Assembly: GCF_003597395.2 (NCBI RefSeq)
Contig: NC_133774.1
Location: 33,060,221-33,124,220 of the forward strand
Reading direction: 5' to 3'
DNA: 64,000 nt
From: Chelonoidis abingdonii
Taxonomy: Eukaryota; Chordata; Testudines; Testudinidae
A program made the position numbers and the translations under genes. Below the pieces are notes generated by a model. The model saw only the letters and a program-made list of their open reading frames with translations. It was not told the origin of the DNA and did no database searches. Of the stretch, positions 32,240-44,395 are shown one piece after another. Within the stretch, counting starts at the first letter, position 1, and each line of letters opens with the position of its first letter.

Positions 32240-34200
32240 TCAGTAGAAACCATACATGATTGCTTTTGACTAGAATGTCAATACCAGATCCAAGGGATTC
32301 CTGTAACCCTTATGCCCTCTTGTATGCTCTAGTATTTGGCACCAAGAGGATCACAGACCCCCCATGCTGCAGCATCCCTATGTAGGGTTTAAATGCAGGG
32401 AGGTCCTTGTGCCACTTCTCTGCATCAGGATGAATTTCATCCACAATTATTCCCATTGAAGTAAATGGGGTATCTGCATGACTGTTTTAATTGTGTGAAT
32501 AAGGGTTAAAGAATCTAGCCTTTATTCACCTCTAGATACAAATTCAGCTTTGTGATTTATTAATATTATTTTTATTTTGATAGCTAAGACATGCAAAGTG
32601 TAATGACATGTTCTGTACCAGATGAATTCATTTCTGTATTATTTGGATTCTAAGACTTCTGTTCTCATTCGCACCGGTGTAAATCGGGAGTAACTTCACT
32701 GTAGTCAGTGTAAGTGAAAGCTTAATCAGGTGGTCAGATTTTGTGTAGTCTTCAGAATAGCTAGAAACTATAGCTACGTTCAAACAGGAAAAAATCAAGC
32801 ATATGATGATTAGGTTGTGTGTGTGAGTGGGCAAAATAATTTTAATCACTAATAGCTAATTTGGCACTCTTCCTGTTCCCAAATTATCCTTGAAGAGATT
32901 TGGGCCAGATTGCTAGCTGTACTCAATCAACACTGGATGCAGCTTTGGGGTAGGGGGCATAAATATGCTACTTGCAGTTCCTTAGTTATGTGGCTGAGTT
33001 GATGCCAGCCTGCTCCCTATCATAGTTTAGAGAAACCTCAAGACTGCTTTGAACTATGCCAGCCAAGAACAGCCATCAAGGACTGTTCTCCCAGCCCTGA
33101 ATTTCTGGAGAGTGGGGAAACTCACTCTAGCTGTACCCATGGTTCTGGCCTTGCTTCTACACTTCTACATCACCTGAGGATTCCCCCACGCCAAGAAAAT
33201 CCTCAGCTGGTTAAATTTATCAGGTTTTACAGTCCCTTTTCTTTAACGGACAGGTGTAAATGGGCCACAACATGTTGGAGTCTGATTTTTATGAATGTAT
33301 GTGTTGCGTTACACGTCATTGTTTAACAAATATTTTGTGAACATATTTGAGGCAGTGGGTTGCTTGCAAATTATTCACTTCAACCATATATCTGACTATT
33401 TCCTCATGAAGTGTGAATGGTCAGTTATGTCACATGTTATTATGTCAGCCTCCTGATTGTATGACTGACTGTATAAATAGGGGATCAAACAATTCTGCCT
33501 CAAATATAAATATATCGATACAAAAATTCTCTTGATTGCATATGAGTATTAACCAGAAAACAGCCATTCCATAATATTTTTTGTGAACAAGCAAGTAAAA
33601 GGGGTGGGAATGTAGCCAAACTGAAGAAGATTTGCAAGTGTGTTCATGAACAATTTTTCACATTATTTATCCAGCTTTTGTATTGTAACTGAGTTTACCC
33701 AAATGCATAAATCAGCTCTCTGAGTATTTTAGGAGTCTATCCAGCTACATTTTTCTTTAAACATTCCCTTGTCAGTGTACAATGTCGTGCCAAGAACTAT
33801 ATCTGTGTAGTTTAGAGAATTTAGATAATTATGTAGGAGGATGGAAAATTAATTTAATAAAAAATAAAATAGGGTTTATATTACTGAACAGTCTGTTAGT
33901 GCATAGCAAATATCACCAAGGCATAATAACTGAGATAAATCTTCTTATGTAACATTTTATCACTGCTCTGCACACCATAACCTGAACTATAATAAACACC
34001 ATCTCTGTAAAATCAAAATACTTTAAGTACAAAGACTGACAGATTAATAATTGACTTAGGAGAACAGCAGATATATAAAAATAAGCTATCATCTTCCACT
34101 CAAAGCAAGCATTTATTTTTCAACCATACATATGTGCAAAGATTCAGGTGTGACCATGCAGTTTGCATCCTTTTGGTGATAATGACGCATCAGACCTAAA
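32240..34200. other. Intergenic, nothing recognised
   Basis: No gene. A short 'gcaccggtgtaaatcgggag' block near 32671 with 'taacttcactgtagtcagtg' belongs to the old palindromic repeat recurring through the window. Confidence 0.45.
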
Positions 34201-34203
34201 ATA

Positions 34204-34890
34204 CAGTTGACCAGAAGGTGTGAGTAGGGGGAACAAATTACCATGGGGAAATAAGTTTCAAACCCAATTTAACGGTGTCAAGTTTGCAAATTAATGTGCC
34301 AGCAGTGCCCCTCTGCCATGTACATTGGCCAAACCGGACAGTCTCTACACAAAAGAATAAATGGACATAAATCAGACGAAAAGAATTATAACATTCAAAA
34401 ACCAGTCGGAGAACACTTCAACCTCTCTGGTCACTTGATTACAGACCTCAAAGTCGCAATTACTCCAACAAAAAAACTTCAAAAACAGACTCCAATGAGA
34501 AACTGCAGAAATGGAATTAATTTGCAAACTTGACACCATTAAATTAAGCTTGAATAAAGACTGGGAGTGGATGAGTCATTACACAAAGTAAAATCTATTT
34601 CCCCAGGCTAATTTTTCCCCCTACTGTTACGACACCTTCTGTCAACTGTGGAAATGGGCCATCCTGATTACACTATAAAGATATTTTTCATCCCTGCTGA
34701 TAATAGCCCATCTTAACTGATTGCTTTAGTTTAAGTTAGTATGGCAACACCATTTTTTTCATGTCCTCTGTGTATATATATCTCCTATTGTATTTTCCAC
34801 TGCATGCATCTGATGAAATGGGGTTTAGCCCATGAAGCTTATGTTCAAATAAATTTGTTAGATCTCTAAGTGGCCACAAGTACGCGTCGT
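34204..34890 (+). mobile_element. PLE copy with inverted flank around the endonuclease fragment
   Basis: Plus-strand PLE fragment: GIY-YIG region, 3' UTR with 'tgtgtatatatatctcc', then 'catgcatctgatgaaatggg' and the typical arm 'aaataaatttgttagatctc' and 'gccacaagtac'. The left flank 34204-34296 is an inverted copy of 34508-34643: 'ggtgtcaagtttgcaaatta' against 'taatttgcaaacttgacacc', and 'agaaggtgt' with 'agtaggggga' recur inverted, with about 45 bp missing from the left arm. The copy ends inside the foldback arm. Confidence 0.75.
34294..34533 (+). pseudogene. PLE GIY-YIG endonuclease fragment
   Basis: Reads 'CQQCPSAMYIGQTGQSLHKR' then 'INGHKSDEKNYNIQKPVGEH' and 'FNLSGHLITDLKVAI'. The YIG motif with downstream R and H residues is the catalytic part of a GIY-YIG nuclease. 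The N-terminal GIY-side strand is missing because the inverted flank replaces it. After about residue 50 the family's ending is degraded (K/Q-rich), and the frame stops. Only a remnant. Confidence 0.75.
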
Positions 34891-35106
34891 TTTTTTAAAA
34901 AAACTAGAGTAATCTGTAAATACGGACTGGTTTTCAACCGTGACTTCTTGAGTTATAGCTATAATCTCCCATTCCAGATTTGTCCATCATCGATTAAAGT
35001 AGTCTATTAACACTGTTTATAATATTTGTCAGGTACTGACTAGAGCAGAATTTTGTTTTAATACAGGTAGATTACACTAAAACACAGTTGAAACCACCTC
35101 AATTCA

Positions 35107-35800
35107 GCAAAGAATCCTGTTGTCACCATTATAGTACTAACAGACGTTTTGGAGCGTAGCTTTCAGGGTGAATACCCAACTTGTCAGATGCATGTAAGTT
35201 TGACAATTTTCCAGGGCCAGGTATTACATGCAAGCAAACTAGAGATAATGAGGTTAGTTCATCAGGGAGGATGAGGGCCCTGTCTAGCATGTTGAAGTGT
35301 GAAAACAAGGAGGAGAACTAGTTTTTGTTGTTGGGAAGCCATTCACAGAGTCTTTGTTTAATCCTGAGCTGATGGTGTCAACTTGCAGAAATGAACTGAA
35401 AGCTCAGCAGTTTCTCTTGAAGTCTGGTCCTGAAGAGTTTTTACATAGGACTGGCCACCTTATAGGTCTGCTATAGTGTGGCCAGGAGTTGAAGTGTTCT
35501 CCTACAGGTTTTTGTATATTGCCATTCCTAATATCTGATTTGTGTCCATTTATCCTTTTCCGTAGAGACTGTCCAGTTTGGCCGATGTACATAGAAGAGG
35601 GGCATTGCTGACATATGATGGCGTATATTATATTGGTGGACGTGCAGGTGAATGAACCGGTGATGGTGTGGCTGATCTGGTTAGGTCCTGTGATAGTGTC
35701 GTTGGTGTAGATATGTGGGCAGAGTTGGCATCGAGGTTTGTTGCATGGATTGGTTCCTGAACTAGAATAATTCATAGGCCATTGCGCCAATTAATTATGA
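35107..35800 (-). mobile_element. PLE copy, minus orientation, 5'-truncated
   Basis: The left end starts in the PLE 3' arm ('gcaaagaatcctgttg', 'tactaacagacgttttggag'), followed by 'tttccagggccaggtattac', the 3' UTR and the endonuclease region read right to left. Layout is the same as 18085-19330. 5' end near 35790-35800. No clear target duplication; 'aattca' occurs near both ends. Confidence 0.7.
35404..35790 (-). pseudogene. PLE GIY-YIG endonuclease region
   Basis: One hundred twenty-eight codons with 'CNKPRCQLCPHIYTNDTITG', 'SHTITGSFTCTSTNIIYAII', then 'CQQCPSSMYIGQTGQSLRKR' and 'INGHKSDIRNGNIQKPVGEH'. It shows the Cys-rich linker followed by the GIY-YIG nuclease, with IIYAI as the GIY-side strand and YIG. 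The best-preserved nuclease of the three PLE copies. The frame degrades after 'GEHFN', so no functional C-terminus. Confidence 0.82.
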
Positions 35801-38800
35801 ATATGCACCATTTGTACTGATGGGTCTGGTGTGAGATCAGAGAATACAAGATTCAGCCAAAAGAGATGGTGGCTCTAGCAGGGTTTGCAAAATAAGTCAT
35901 TCAGGTGGTGACCACTCAGTTTCATTTAAGACAAAAAGAGGCGCTGCTCCTAGTGATAGTGGCTTTTAAGAAGAGAGAAAGAAAAGAGAAATATGGAAGA
36001 GCTTGAAAATACATCAAATCCAGGTACATATAAAATCAACAAGACAAATTTTCTTGTTTCTGTGAAAGCTTATAATTCTTTTGTAGGATTCTAGTGATTA
36101 CCCAACCCTCTCAAGCATCAGTCTTGGTTTCATAGCACTGCCAGAACCCCTTGATGGAATTATAACTTCTGAACATGATTGAGAAATGAGGAAGATAGCC
36201 CTTACTGTGGTTAAGGCAAAGGAATAGGTGACAGGAGAGCATCTTTGCCAGGTACGTAAGGTGTGACCTTGGGCTTGCCACATAGAGTCATGTCTTGTGT
36301 ATTGCAGAGTAACTTCTGCATGGTCAATATGAGCACCACAAAGGAGATAGACATCTTGATTTCAAAAGGCTGTCTATACATCTTGTGGCCTTTCTCCTTG
36401 AGCAATAATTTATGTCCACAAATCAAACAGTTTAGCATCTAAGGGCTAATATTTACACCCAGAATTAATGGTAGGAATGAATGTTTGCCACCCTTTTGGG
36501 GCAAGCAGGGGGAAGGGTGGGGCAGGGGAGATGGCAAGAAGTTCAATTTACAGCTCCAAATAAGAAGACTGGTCTTATCCCAGCTAAATATCTACCCCAA
36601 AATGAGTATCTCTGAATATGGAACATAATATAGTATATTATAGTTGAGAAGACAAATAAAAATGTATTTGATGTTTATAACTTCACTTTCTGCTAATTGA
36701 TATTCCAAGACCAGATCAAGATTTTCCTGAATTTATTCCTTTTTCAAAATTATTCAATTACTTTTTTGTAATTTCATGGAATATTTATTATTCAAGCTGT
36801 GTTGGTTAGTTGTGGTTAGTCAGAACTCACACAATTGTTTCTAAACCCTGATTGGTAGAGCATCCAAGAATCGATGATTCAAAATCTCAAACACACAAAT
36901 TAAATGATCAGTTTTTTGGAAATATTTGTGCAGGCATCTTTAAAATTAACTCTTTGTGCATGTTTGTTTCTCTTATTCAAAGTAAATGTGGAATGAGTAT
37001 AAGCATGGCCAAAGTGAATTTCTTTAAAATAAAGCGACTATTAATGTTTTGCATTAGTTACTCAATTCTGTCATACAACATGTTCTTACCTAATCTATCT
37101 TTTTCATCTGTAGCAGCACTCAAATAATAATCTTGAAGCACATTGCAGTCATCAATAAAGTAGTATAAAGCCAGGCTAAACAAATACATTTTTAAAATAG
37201 ACGACCATTTGTAGAGCTATGGGGCTATTTGACACACATTATATATCACAGTATAAAGCATCACACAGGAAACTTGAACGATGAGGTTTACTAAAAGCTT
37301 TGGCTGAAGAAAGTATAGTGTTTGATTACGTTCTGATTGCCTTGAAGAATGAGAACATAAATAAGTCTTACTTAATTTTAGTAGTATTATGGCTGTGAGA
37401 GACTGCAAAAACCTGTCTGGTGAGCAAATAGCACTCTTTCAAAGCAGAGCAAACAAAAAAACAACATGTGAGATCTCAAAGTTGAGAAATTTTGCTTGCT
37501 TTGCATTAACCTCTGTACCACCAGCACAATAAACATTCTGTAAATACACTTAGAAAGAGCTTTTTCTTGTAATTAGTTCTGATTTTCTTTTGCATTTGCT
37601 GTTTAAACTTTGAGGGTCATTCAGTTTTCTTTCATTAGTTCCTCCCCCTTCACAAGCACACTATTCTAATAATTGCTGTCCCTGTTTTATGGAGGGGTAC
37701 TAGTCTCTAGTTGAACCCTATTTTCAATGTGATTTTAAAATCACTCCCTAACTTAATGAAAACAAAAGCCATCCACCTGAAATATCATAGGTGTGATCTA
37801 GAGCACATCATATGAAAGGTTTAAAAGTGAAATGAACTCACTTTTTCAAACATTCTTCTTTTTTTGGTTCATCTTAATTCCATATTGGGTTTGGCCTAGG
37901 AACTACAAATTTGTTTCTCCTTAATTTTGGCAAAGACTGGTATCTTTGGCTTGTTTAGAGTCTGTGAAACTGTTTAGTTTTTAATAGTGTTTTCTAATGT
38001 GCTGTGCATTATGGACTTAATAAAACTTATAAACTTAGCATGGGCCTGATGTAGATGGTTAACTAGCCATAATGGGGGAAGTCGCTTGAAGGGCAAACGA
38101 ATGTCCTGTAATTTATGAATACTGCATGTGACATGGTTGTTGGGATAGTCACTGTATGGCTTTATTGGATCATTGAGATGATTATTGTATGCATATGTTG
38201 GTTTAGTTTAATATTAGGTGGTTTGGGAAATAGGCAGGACAGCAAAATAATGATGCCAGATAAAACACTTCCTGGTAGATCCTTCAAGGGCTAAGATACA
38301 AAGTCTGAGCTACTAACTGTGATGAAGCTACTTCCTTGGCTTCAGCCCAGTTACACAGCTGTTTTGCCAAGAATGGGAAAGAACAGACCAAAAAGGACTG
38401 TAAATAGTTAAAAACTCTTTCTATCCGGGGGTAGGGAGCTGTTCACAGAGAAGAAATACAGGCATCCGTATGAAGAGATGAAGAAGTTAGTCCCTCCTGT
38501 GCATCTAGGGAATTGTGATCTTTCGGTAAGAGAGACCTGCATGGAGCCCTTGTTTTAGGATTGCGGGATTCCATCCCAAGAAAGGTAGAGGCATGGAGCC
38601 TAATACCTGAGGGGGTGCACTCAGAGAGACCAGAATGGGGTTCAGAAGTGCAGCTAGCTGTGTAGCCCTGTCAAAACCACAAAAGGGCACTTTGTAGGCG
38701 TGGAAGATAAAGAAATAGGGAAATAGTAGTCTGAGAAAGAAAGGGGCTAACCTAGCAGTCTTGAATCTGTTCTCCAAATTAATCCAATGAATTTACTATA

Positions 38801-40545
38801 CATATCTAGCATGCAGGTCTCTATGATGGGTAAACAGGTGGCACAGAGTTCTGTGAGAGGGACTGGTGTAGAAGGGAGGAAGACACAGGGGCTCAATGGG
38901 GAACTATCCTTACACAGCTGCAAACTCCATGGGGACTCCATTCATTGAACAATTCTTAACCGTTTAATAAAAAAAAATATAGTTCAAGTCAGGTTTGTAA
39001 ATATCCGTTGATTACTTAAGAAGAAAATCTCTTGAATGAACTATGCAGTTAGCCTGGAAATTCAAAGTTAAGGTTTTACTTAAAAACCTCAGATTTTACA
39101 ACATTTGGAAATACAGGCAAAGTAATCTTAGTTCTGACCTAGTATCATCACAGAACTGCTAAAAATTCTATCATCAGAAAATATACATCTTTAATTTTAG
39201 GAGCACTGAAAACTGAGCCATGATCAAATTGAACTATGTTACTTTTATTGAAAGACTGACAGCAGTGTGCACTGCTGTAGCATTCAAACTGAAGTTCACT
39301 GGTCTTTAAATCACTACTCAAACTTTAAGATGTGCAATCACCAGGAAAAGACAGACTTATAGATCTCATCCATAAAAGCTATCACATTCAGGATAATTGT
39401 TCAGTACATTTCCCACAAACTATATTGAGTTTCAAATGTAAAATTCTTATGAGATTTAGAATAAACATGTATAGTAACTATTGTACATTGATCAATGAAA
39501 CTTTTAAAATTAGAACCTAATTCAGATGCCTTATCCAAGGTCACAGGTGGTGAGAGAATTATTTAAATATCATAGATCTGCATGTACAAAATTAAAGGCA
39601 TATATTCGTGTTCTCAACTAAAATGACATCATAAAAAGTGGATTTAGGCTTCCAAGGCTGCAAGCTGTAAATTACCTGAGTGGTCAGCTGTAAATTTCTG
39701 TAAAATTCCTAAGGTCCTAATCAAAAGATGTCTCATAAGTCTTAATTGAAAGTAATTTTTAAGGGCTGGGGCCCTCATTTTCAAATTAAACTCCCTGAAA
39801 AATATTGTTTTTTCCCTTGGTTCCCTTACCTTAATATGGGAATTACCGAGATATGATTGTCACATATGACATTAATAATGTGGCCCTTTGTGGTGTCCAT
39901 AAGATGAAAATTGGCCTTTGGCCAAATGTTAGTGGTGCCACTCTCATAGGCAATTGTACATGTCTGTGCCTGGGCATTAGTGCTTTCTTTTGCTTTATTT
40001 TACATGAAATGGTCTTTGCTGTTGAATATAATGCATTTAAAAAATTACAGCCATTTTGAATATTTCAGCTATGAATTTAAAATAAATTCTTGTCCCTGGC
40101 TCATCTTTTAGTGCTTTGCTATTTTTTTCCAGTTACTCAGTAAAGTCCAATAAGTCTTAGACTCCATCTCTCTCTGTCACATTCCTACTTGAAGTCCATA
40201 CAGACAAATGAACTAACATTTCTACTGAAAGTGCTCAAACTATCTATTTCGCACTGAAGAACTTCATCACCTCAAAGTTTTCCTCTGAAACTATGTTGCT
40301 TTTCTTTTCAGATTTGCTAGTACTTCATCTTGCTTGGTTGCACTCAATTTCTGCCTCATAGGACTCTAGAATGCATATACTGTTTCTTGTCCGCTTGTTG
40401 TGAACACAACTTAAATGCTCTTATTGAGCATTTCAGTCTTGGTGCATGAATTAATTTACTTAACTTCTTATTAATTACTCAACTTCTAACTTCTAATTCA
40501 GACTGTAATTCAAATCTTTCCATTTCTGTTTCTCATTAGTTTTGT
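35801..40545. other. Long intergenic stretch without recognised genes
   Basis: No exon, RNA gene or bounded mobile element was recognised. About 38240-38780 is GC-richer with purine-rich tracts and might be an old LTR, but I cannot support it. A short 'atccaaggtcacaggtggtg' near 39534 resembles part of a MIR. Confidence 0.45.
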
Positions 40546-40549
40546 TATT

Positions 40550-40665
40550 TATTATTTGTATTACCGTAGCGCCTAGATTCTTCAGTTATGGATTGAAGTT
40601 CTGTTGTTCCAAGTGTTGTACTGGATAAAACTAGTCTCTGCCTCAGAGAGTTTACAATCTTGGTT
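40550..40665. repeat. Old short dispersed repeat
   Basis: 'ttattatttgtattaccgta' followed by 'gcgcctagattc' and 'agagagtttacaatcttg'. Recognised as an abundant reptile/bird short repeat of uncertain class. Related copies near 16812 and 44305. Confidence 0.5.
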
Positions 40666-40666
40666 G

Positions 40667-40893
40667 AGCTCATTTATAATGACAAAGACAAAAAAGTTTG
40701 TTTACATTAGTGGGAGATAATGCTGCTCGCTTCTTATTTACAATGTCACCTGAAAGTGAGAACAGGTGTTCACATGGCACTTTTCTAGCTGGCATTGCAA
40801 GGTATTTATATCCCAGATATGCTAAACATTCATATGCCTCTTCATGCTCTGGCCACCATTTCAGAGGCCATGCTTCCATGCTGCTGATGCTCG
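40667..40893 (-). pseudogene. hAT transposase C-terminus, inverted fragment
   Basis: Minus-strand peptide 'MEAWPLKWWPEHEEAYECLA', 'YLGYKYLAMPARKVPCEHLF' and 'SLSGDIVNKKRAALSPTNVN'. It has the W..., A-x-P and LFSLSGDIVN-x-KR-x-xLSP-x-NVN pattern of the hAT dimerisation domain, which ends the transposase. The frame closes after 'KLFCLCHYK'. It corresponds to about 41330-41560 of the plus-strand copy next to it. Confidence 0.82.
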
Positions 40894-40904
40894 TTTAAAA
40901 AAAT

Positions 40905-41935
40905 GTGTTAATTAAATTTGTGACTGAACTCCTTGGGGGAGAAGTGTGTATCTCCTGCTCTGTTTTACCTGCCTTCTGCGATATATTTCATGTTATAGCA
41001 GTCTCGGATGATGACCCAGCACATGCTGTTTGTTTTAAGAACACTTTCACTGCAGATTTGACAAAACACAAAGAAGGTACCAATGTGAGATATCTAAAGC
41101 TACAGCACTCGACCCAAGGTTTAAGAATCTGAAGTGCTTTCCAAAATTCTGAGAGGGACAAGGTGTGGAACATGCTTTCAGAAATCTTAAAAGAACAACA
41201 GTCCAACGAGGAAATTACAGAACCTGAACCACCAAAAAAGAAAATCAACCTTCTGCAGGTGGCATCTGATTCATGATGATGAAAATGAACATGCCTCGGT
41301 CTGCACTGCTTTGGATCATTATTGAGCAAAACCCATTATCAGCCTGGACATATCCTCTGGAATGGTGATTGAATTATAAAGGGACATATGAATCTTTAGC
41401 ATATATGGCACGTAAATATCCTGCGATGCTGGCTACAACAGTGTCATGCAAATTCCTGTTCTCACTTTCAGGTGACAAGAGTAAACAAGAAGTGTGCAGC
41501 ATTATCTTCTGCAAATGTAAACAAACTTGTCTGAGCGATTAGCTGAACAAGAAGTAAGACTGAGTGGACTTGTAGGTTCTCAGGTTTTATAGTTTTATTT
41601 TTGAATGCAGTTATTTTTTGTACATAATTCTACATTTGTAAGTTCAACTTTCATGATAAAGAGATTGCACTACAGTACTTGTATTAGGGGAATTGAAAAA
41701 TACTATTTATTTTAGTTTTTACAGTCCAAATATTTGTAATAAAAATATATATAAAGTGAGCACTGTACACTTGGTATTCTGTGTTATAATTTAAATCAAT
41801 ATATTTGAAAATGTAGAAAACATCCAAAAATATTTATAAGAAATGGTATTCTATTATTATTGAACAGCATGATTAATTGCCTGATTAATCACAATTAATT
41901 ATTTTAATTGCTTGACAGCCCTAGTAGAAATCAAT
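40905..41935 (+). mobile_element. hAT (Zaphod/Tip100-like) element, 3' part
   Basis: Plus-strand transposase remnant: 'FVTELLGGEVCISCSVLPAF', 'DDDPAHAVCFKNTFTADLTK', then frameshifted 'EPPKKKINLLQVASD' and a damaged C-terminal domain near 41400-41520 ('LFSLSGD'). The 3' untranslated part ends 'ctgattaatcacaattaatt' and 'ttgacagccct', which I recognise as the 3' terminus of a turtle hAT group. Multiple frameshifts and stops make it inactive. Confidence 0.75.
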
Positions 41936-41939
41936 AGGA

Positions 41940-42972
41940 CTACTCACTGAGTGGCCTAGTTCTGCCACCCATATTCACTGTTGGGTAGTAGCTTCCTGTG
42001 CAGGTAGTCCACTTGGGTGAAAGGACTTGGTCAGTGTAAGGGAGACAGAATCATGGTGTGTGAGTAAGGAGCTGCCAGATTAGGCTTTTATTAGACAGCT
42101 TTCTTATTCACCGGTCACTTAGTTTCCACACGCTTCCTTTTGGTTATCTCTTAACACTCCTTCTCACACATCGATTTTACAGTGGTATAATTCCATTGAG
42201 AATAGCTGAATTACCTGATTTACACTTGTGTGAACGAGAGAAAAATCTGGCTCACAGGAATGCAAATCTATTTCATTGACTGATGAAGCTGGACTCAAGG
42301 CTATAGTAGAAATGACAAACATTGAACATCTCAGGAGAGAGTCCCCTCCACTCTCAAATGATATTGATTTCATTGTCCTCAGTTATCCATAGTTGAATCT
42401 GAATTCACATGGAACTTTAAATTATTTATAAAGCTTTTAAGATTTTGGTTATGACATTGAGCATATGGTGTTGTGCAGATAGAGGATCATTATTACAGTA
42501 AAGTTTAGGATATTAGATCTGTTCACAGTTTCTGAATGCTTAGAAAGATGGGGGTTTTTTTGTTTGTTTTTTTTTAGCTGTACAATACTGTCTCCTTTGT
42601 TTTACAACAAGTTCCATCTGAAATCCATTTTTATTAATCTGACGGATCATAAATCCTAATATTGTTACATTGGGCTCAGTTGTCCATCGTGTAACTGCGC
42701 TAGAGTCAGCAGAGATATTCCAGAGACCAAACTGGCTCATTGTCTGGAACTTTAAATTAAGGCACTGAACTTGGTTCATGATTAATAAACAAAATACAGT
42801 ATGTTGATATAGACATTTGCACCAGGCTTTCTCTACTTTATTTGAATCCAGGTGGTGAAATCATGGACCAAATTCATCTCTGTGTTAGCTCCACAGAAGC
42901 CAGTGGTGTTGCTTTATAGATAAAGTTTTTATTCACTAGGGTCTGGTCTATGAAATGTGGAATGTGGAAGTC
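41940..42972. other. Intergenic, nothing recognised
   Basis: No gene. Short blocks of the palindromic repeat occur near 42195-42260. Confidence 0.45.
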
Positions 42973-42984
42973 ATCAATCATGTT

Positions 42985-43195
42985 GTCAAGTATCAGAGGG
43001 GTAGCCGTGTTAGTCTGGATCTGTAAAAGCAGCAAAGAATCCTGTGGCACCTTATAGACTAACAGACGTTTTGGAGCATGAGCTTTCGTGGGTGAATATC
43101 CATCTCGTCAGATGCATGTAGTGGACACCCACGAAAGCTCATGCTCCAAAACATCTGTTAGTCTATAAGGTGCCACACGATTCTTTGCTGCTTTT
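42985..43195. mobile_element. PLE-derived foldback insertion with 12-bp duplication
   Basis: ATCAATCATGTT at 42973-42984 recurs at 43196-43207. The insert has the PLE terminal block 'gaggggtagccgtgttagtc', then a near-perfect 70-bp hairpin: arm 43025-43094 and its inverse 43126-43195, with about two mismatches and a 31-bp loop. No coding sequence. Six bases (gtcaag) between the duplication and the canonical PLE end are unexplained. Confidence 0.82.
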
Positions 43196-43207
43196 ATCAA
43201 TCATGTT

Positions 43208-44300
43208 AAGGAACATGATGCTGAAAAAAAGGTTTGGTCAGTGAAGAACAGGACAAATTCTGTACAGCATCATGCCAGCTAACTATTTAAACCCTGTGAT
43301 TAAACCCCTAGTTTAGCAGGAAGGGGGGACAAGTGGCCTCTTACAGGACTTTAATCACACTTAGTAAATGTGGTCTAAACGTGGTTTATCTTGGTTTGTG
43401 CTGAGTACTATCCTGCAGAGCATTGTGCACTGGGAGAAAGGAGAGATGCAGCAGAGGCAGCACTGACAACATAGCAACCTGACATCTGATCAGGAATGGA
43501 CACTAATGACACACAGACATGGGCTACAACCACAGCATAATGTTTGAAGATACCTGAGGGGTCTCTTTACACACTTTGACCAAGCTTGTATAACATGTTG
43601 TGCCAATAAAGTCTCATTAAATTGTGTCAGTGAACACAACTGTTGTTAACTGTGTTCAGACACAGTAAAATCTTGCAGGGTAGCCTAGACTCTGCTGAAT
43701 GACCACATCACTTTAAGCATCACTGAAGTGTTTGGAAGGCCAAATTCTGTTATAACCATTCTTTGCTTAGTAGTGGGGATTCACAGCACAATACAGTATT
43801 TCTATCAGTCTAGAACTACTCTGTTGTCTTTGAGTTGTATCTGTTCACTTTTCTCACTAATCTCTGTCCCCTCATTATAACTTTTTCTTATTTAATGAAA
43901 TTGGAGCAAGGATAAATATGGAACCCCGGAAAATGTCATTTTTATGGCATTTTTTCTAAATGTATTTACACTTTAAAACACATAATAAAATAAAGATCAC
44001 ATTTATTTCCCTGTGCCTGAAATCAACAATACATGATTAATACAAATTTGCCTAATGAAAAGGCACCAAATCAATTGTGCTCAATAATGAATAATCCATG
44101 GTAGCTGATTAGAGCTGGGTGAGGACTGAAACAACAAATTCTATGAATATATTTTTGAATTTTTAAACAAATCCTCTTCTGTTATGTTCACTCCCATTTA
44201 TTTGTTATGAATTATTTGCTTAGCTCTTGGGCTGATGAAGGGTAATTGGTTTTGCAGGCATTGAGTGAGATTTCACCATTCCTTCTGAACTGTGTTATAA
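43208..44300. other. Intergenic, nothing recognised
   Basis: AT-rich; no gene or bounded repeat. Confidence 0.5.
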
Positions 44301-44304
44301 TGGT

Positions 44305-44395
44305 TATTTATTTACTTGCATTACAGAAGCATCCAGAGGCTCTGCCCTGGACTCTTTGGTGCTAGGTACTGTACAACAGAGTAACCTTTCCAGAA
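44305..44395. repeat. Old short dispersed repeat
   Basis: 'ttatttatttacttgcatta' then 'gtgctaggtactgtacaaca'. Same group as 40550-40665, opposite half better preserved. Confidence 0.4.

Noticed and set aside
38240..38780. Possible LTR or exon in a GC-richer block
   Set aside because: No terminal motif, duplication, second copy or domain could be shown.
1..44000. Neighbouring gene such as EMB
   Set aside because: No peptide resembling an immunoglobulin-domain membrane protein or any other cellular exon was recognised.
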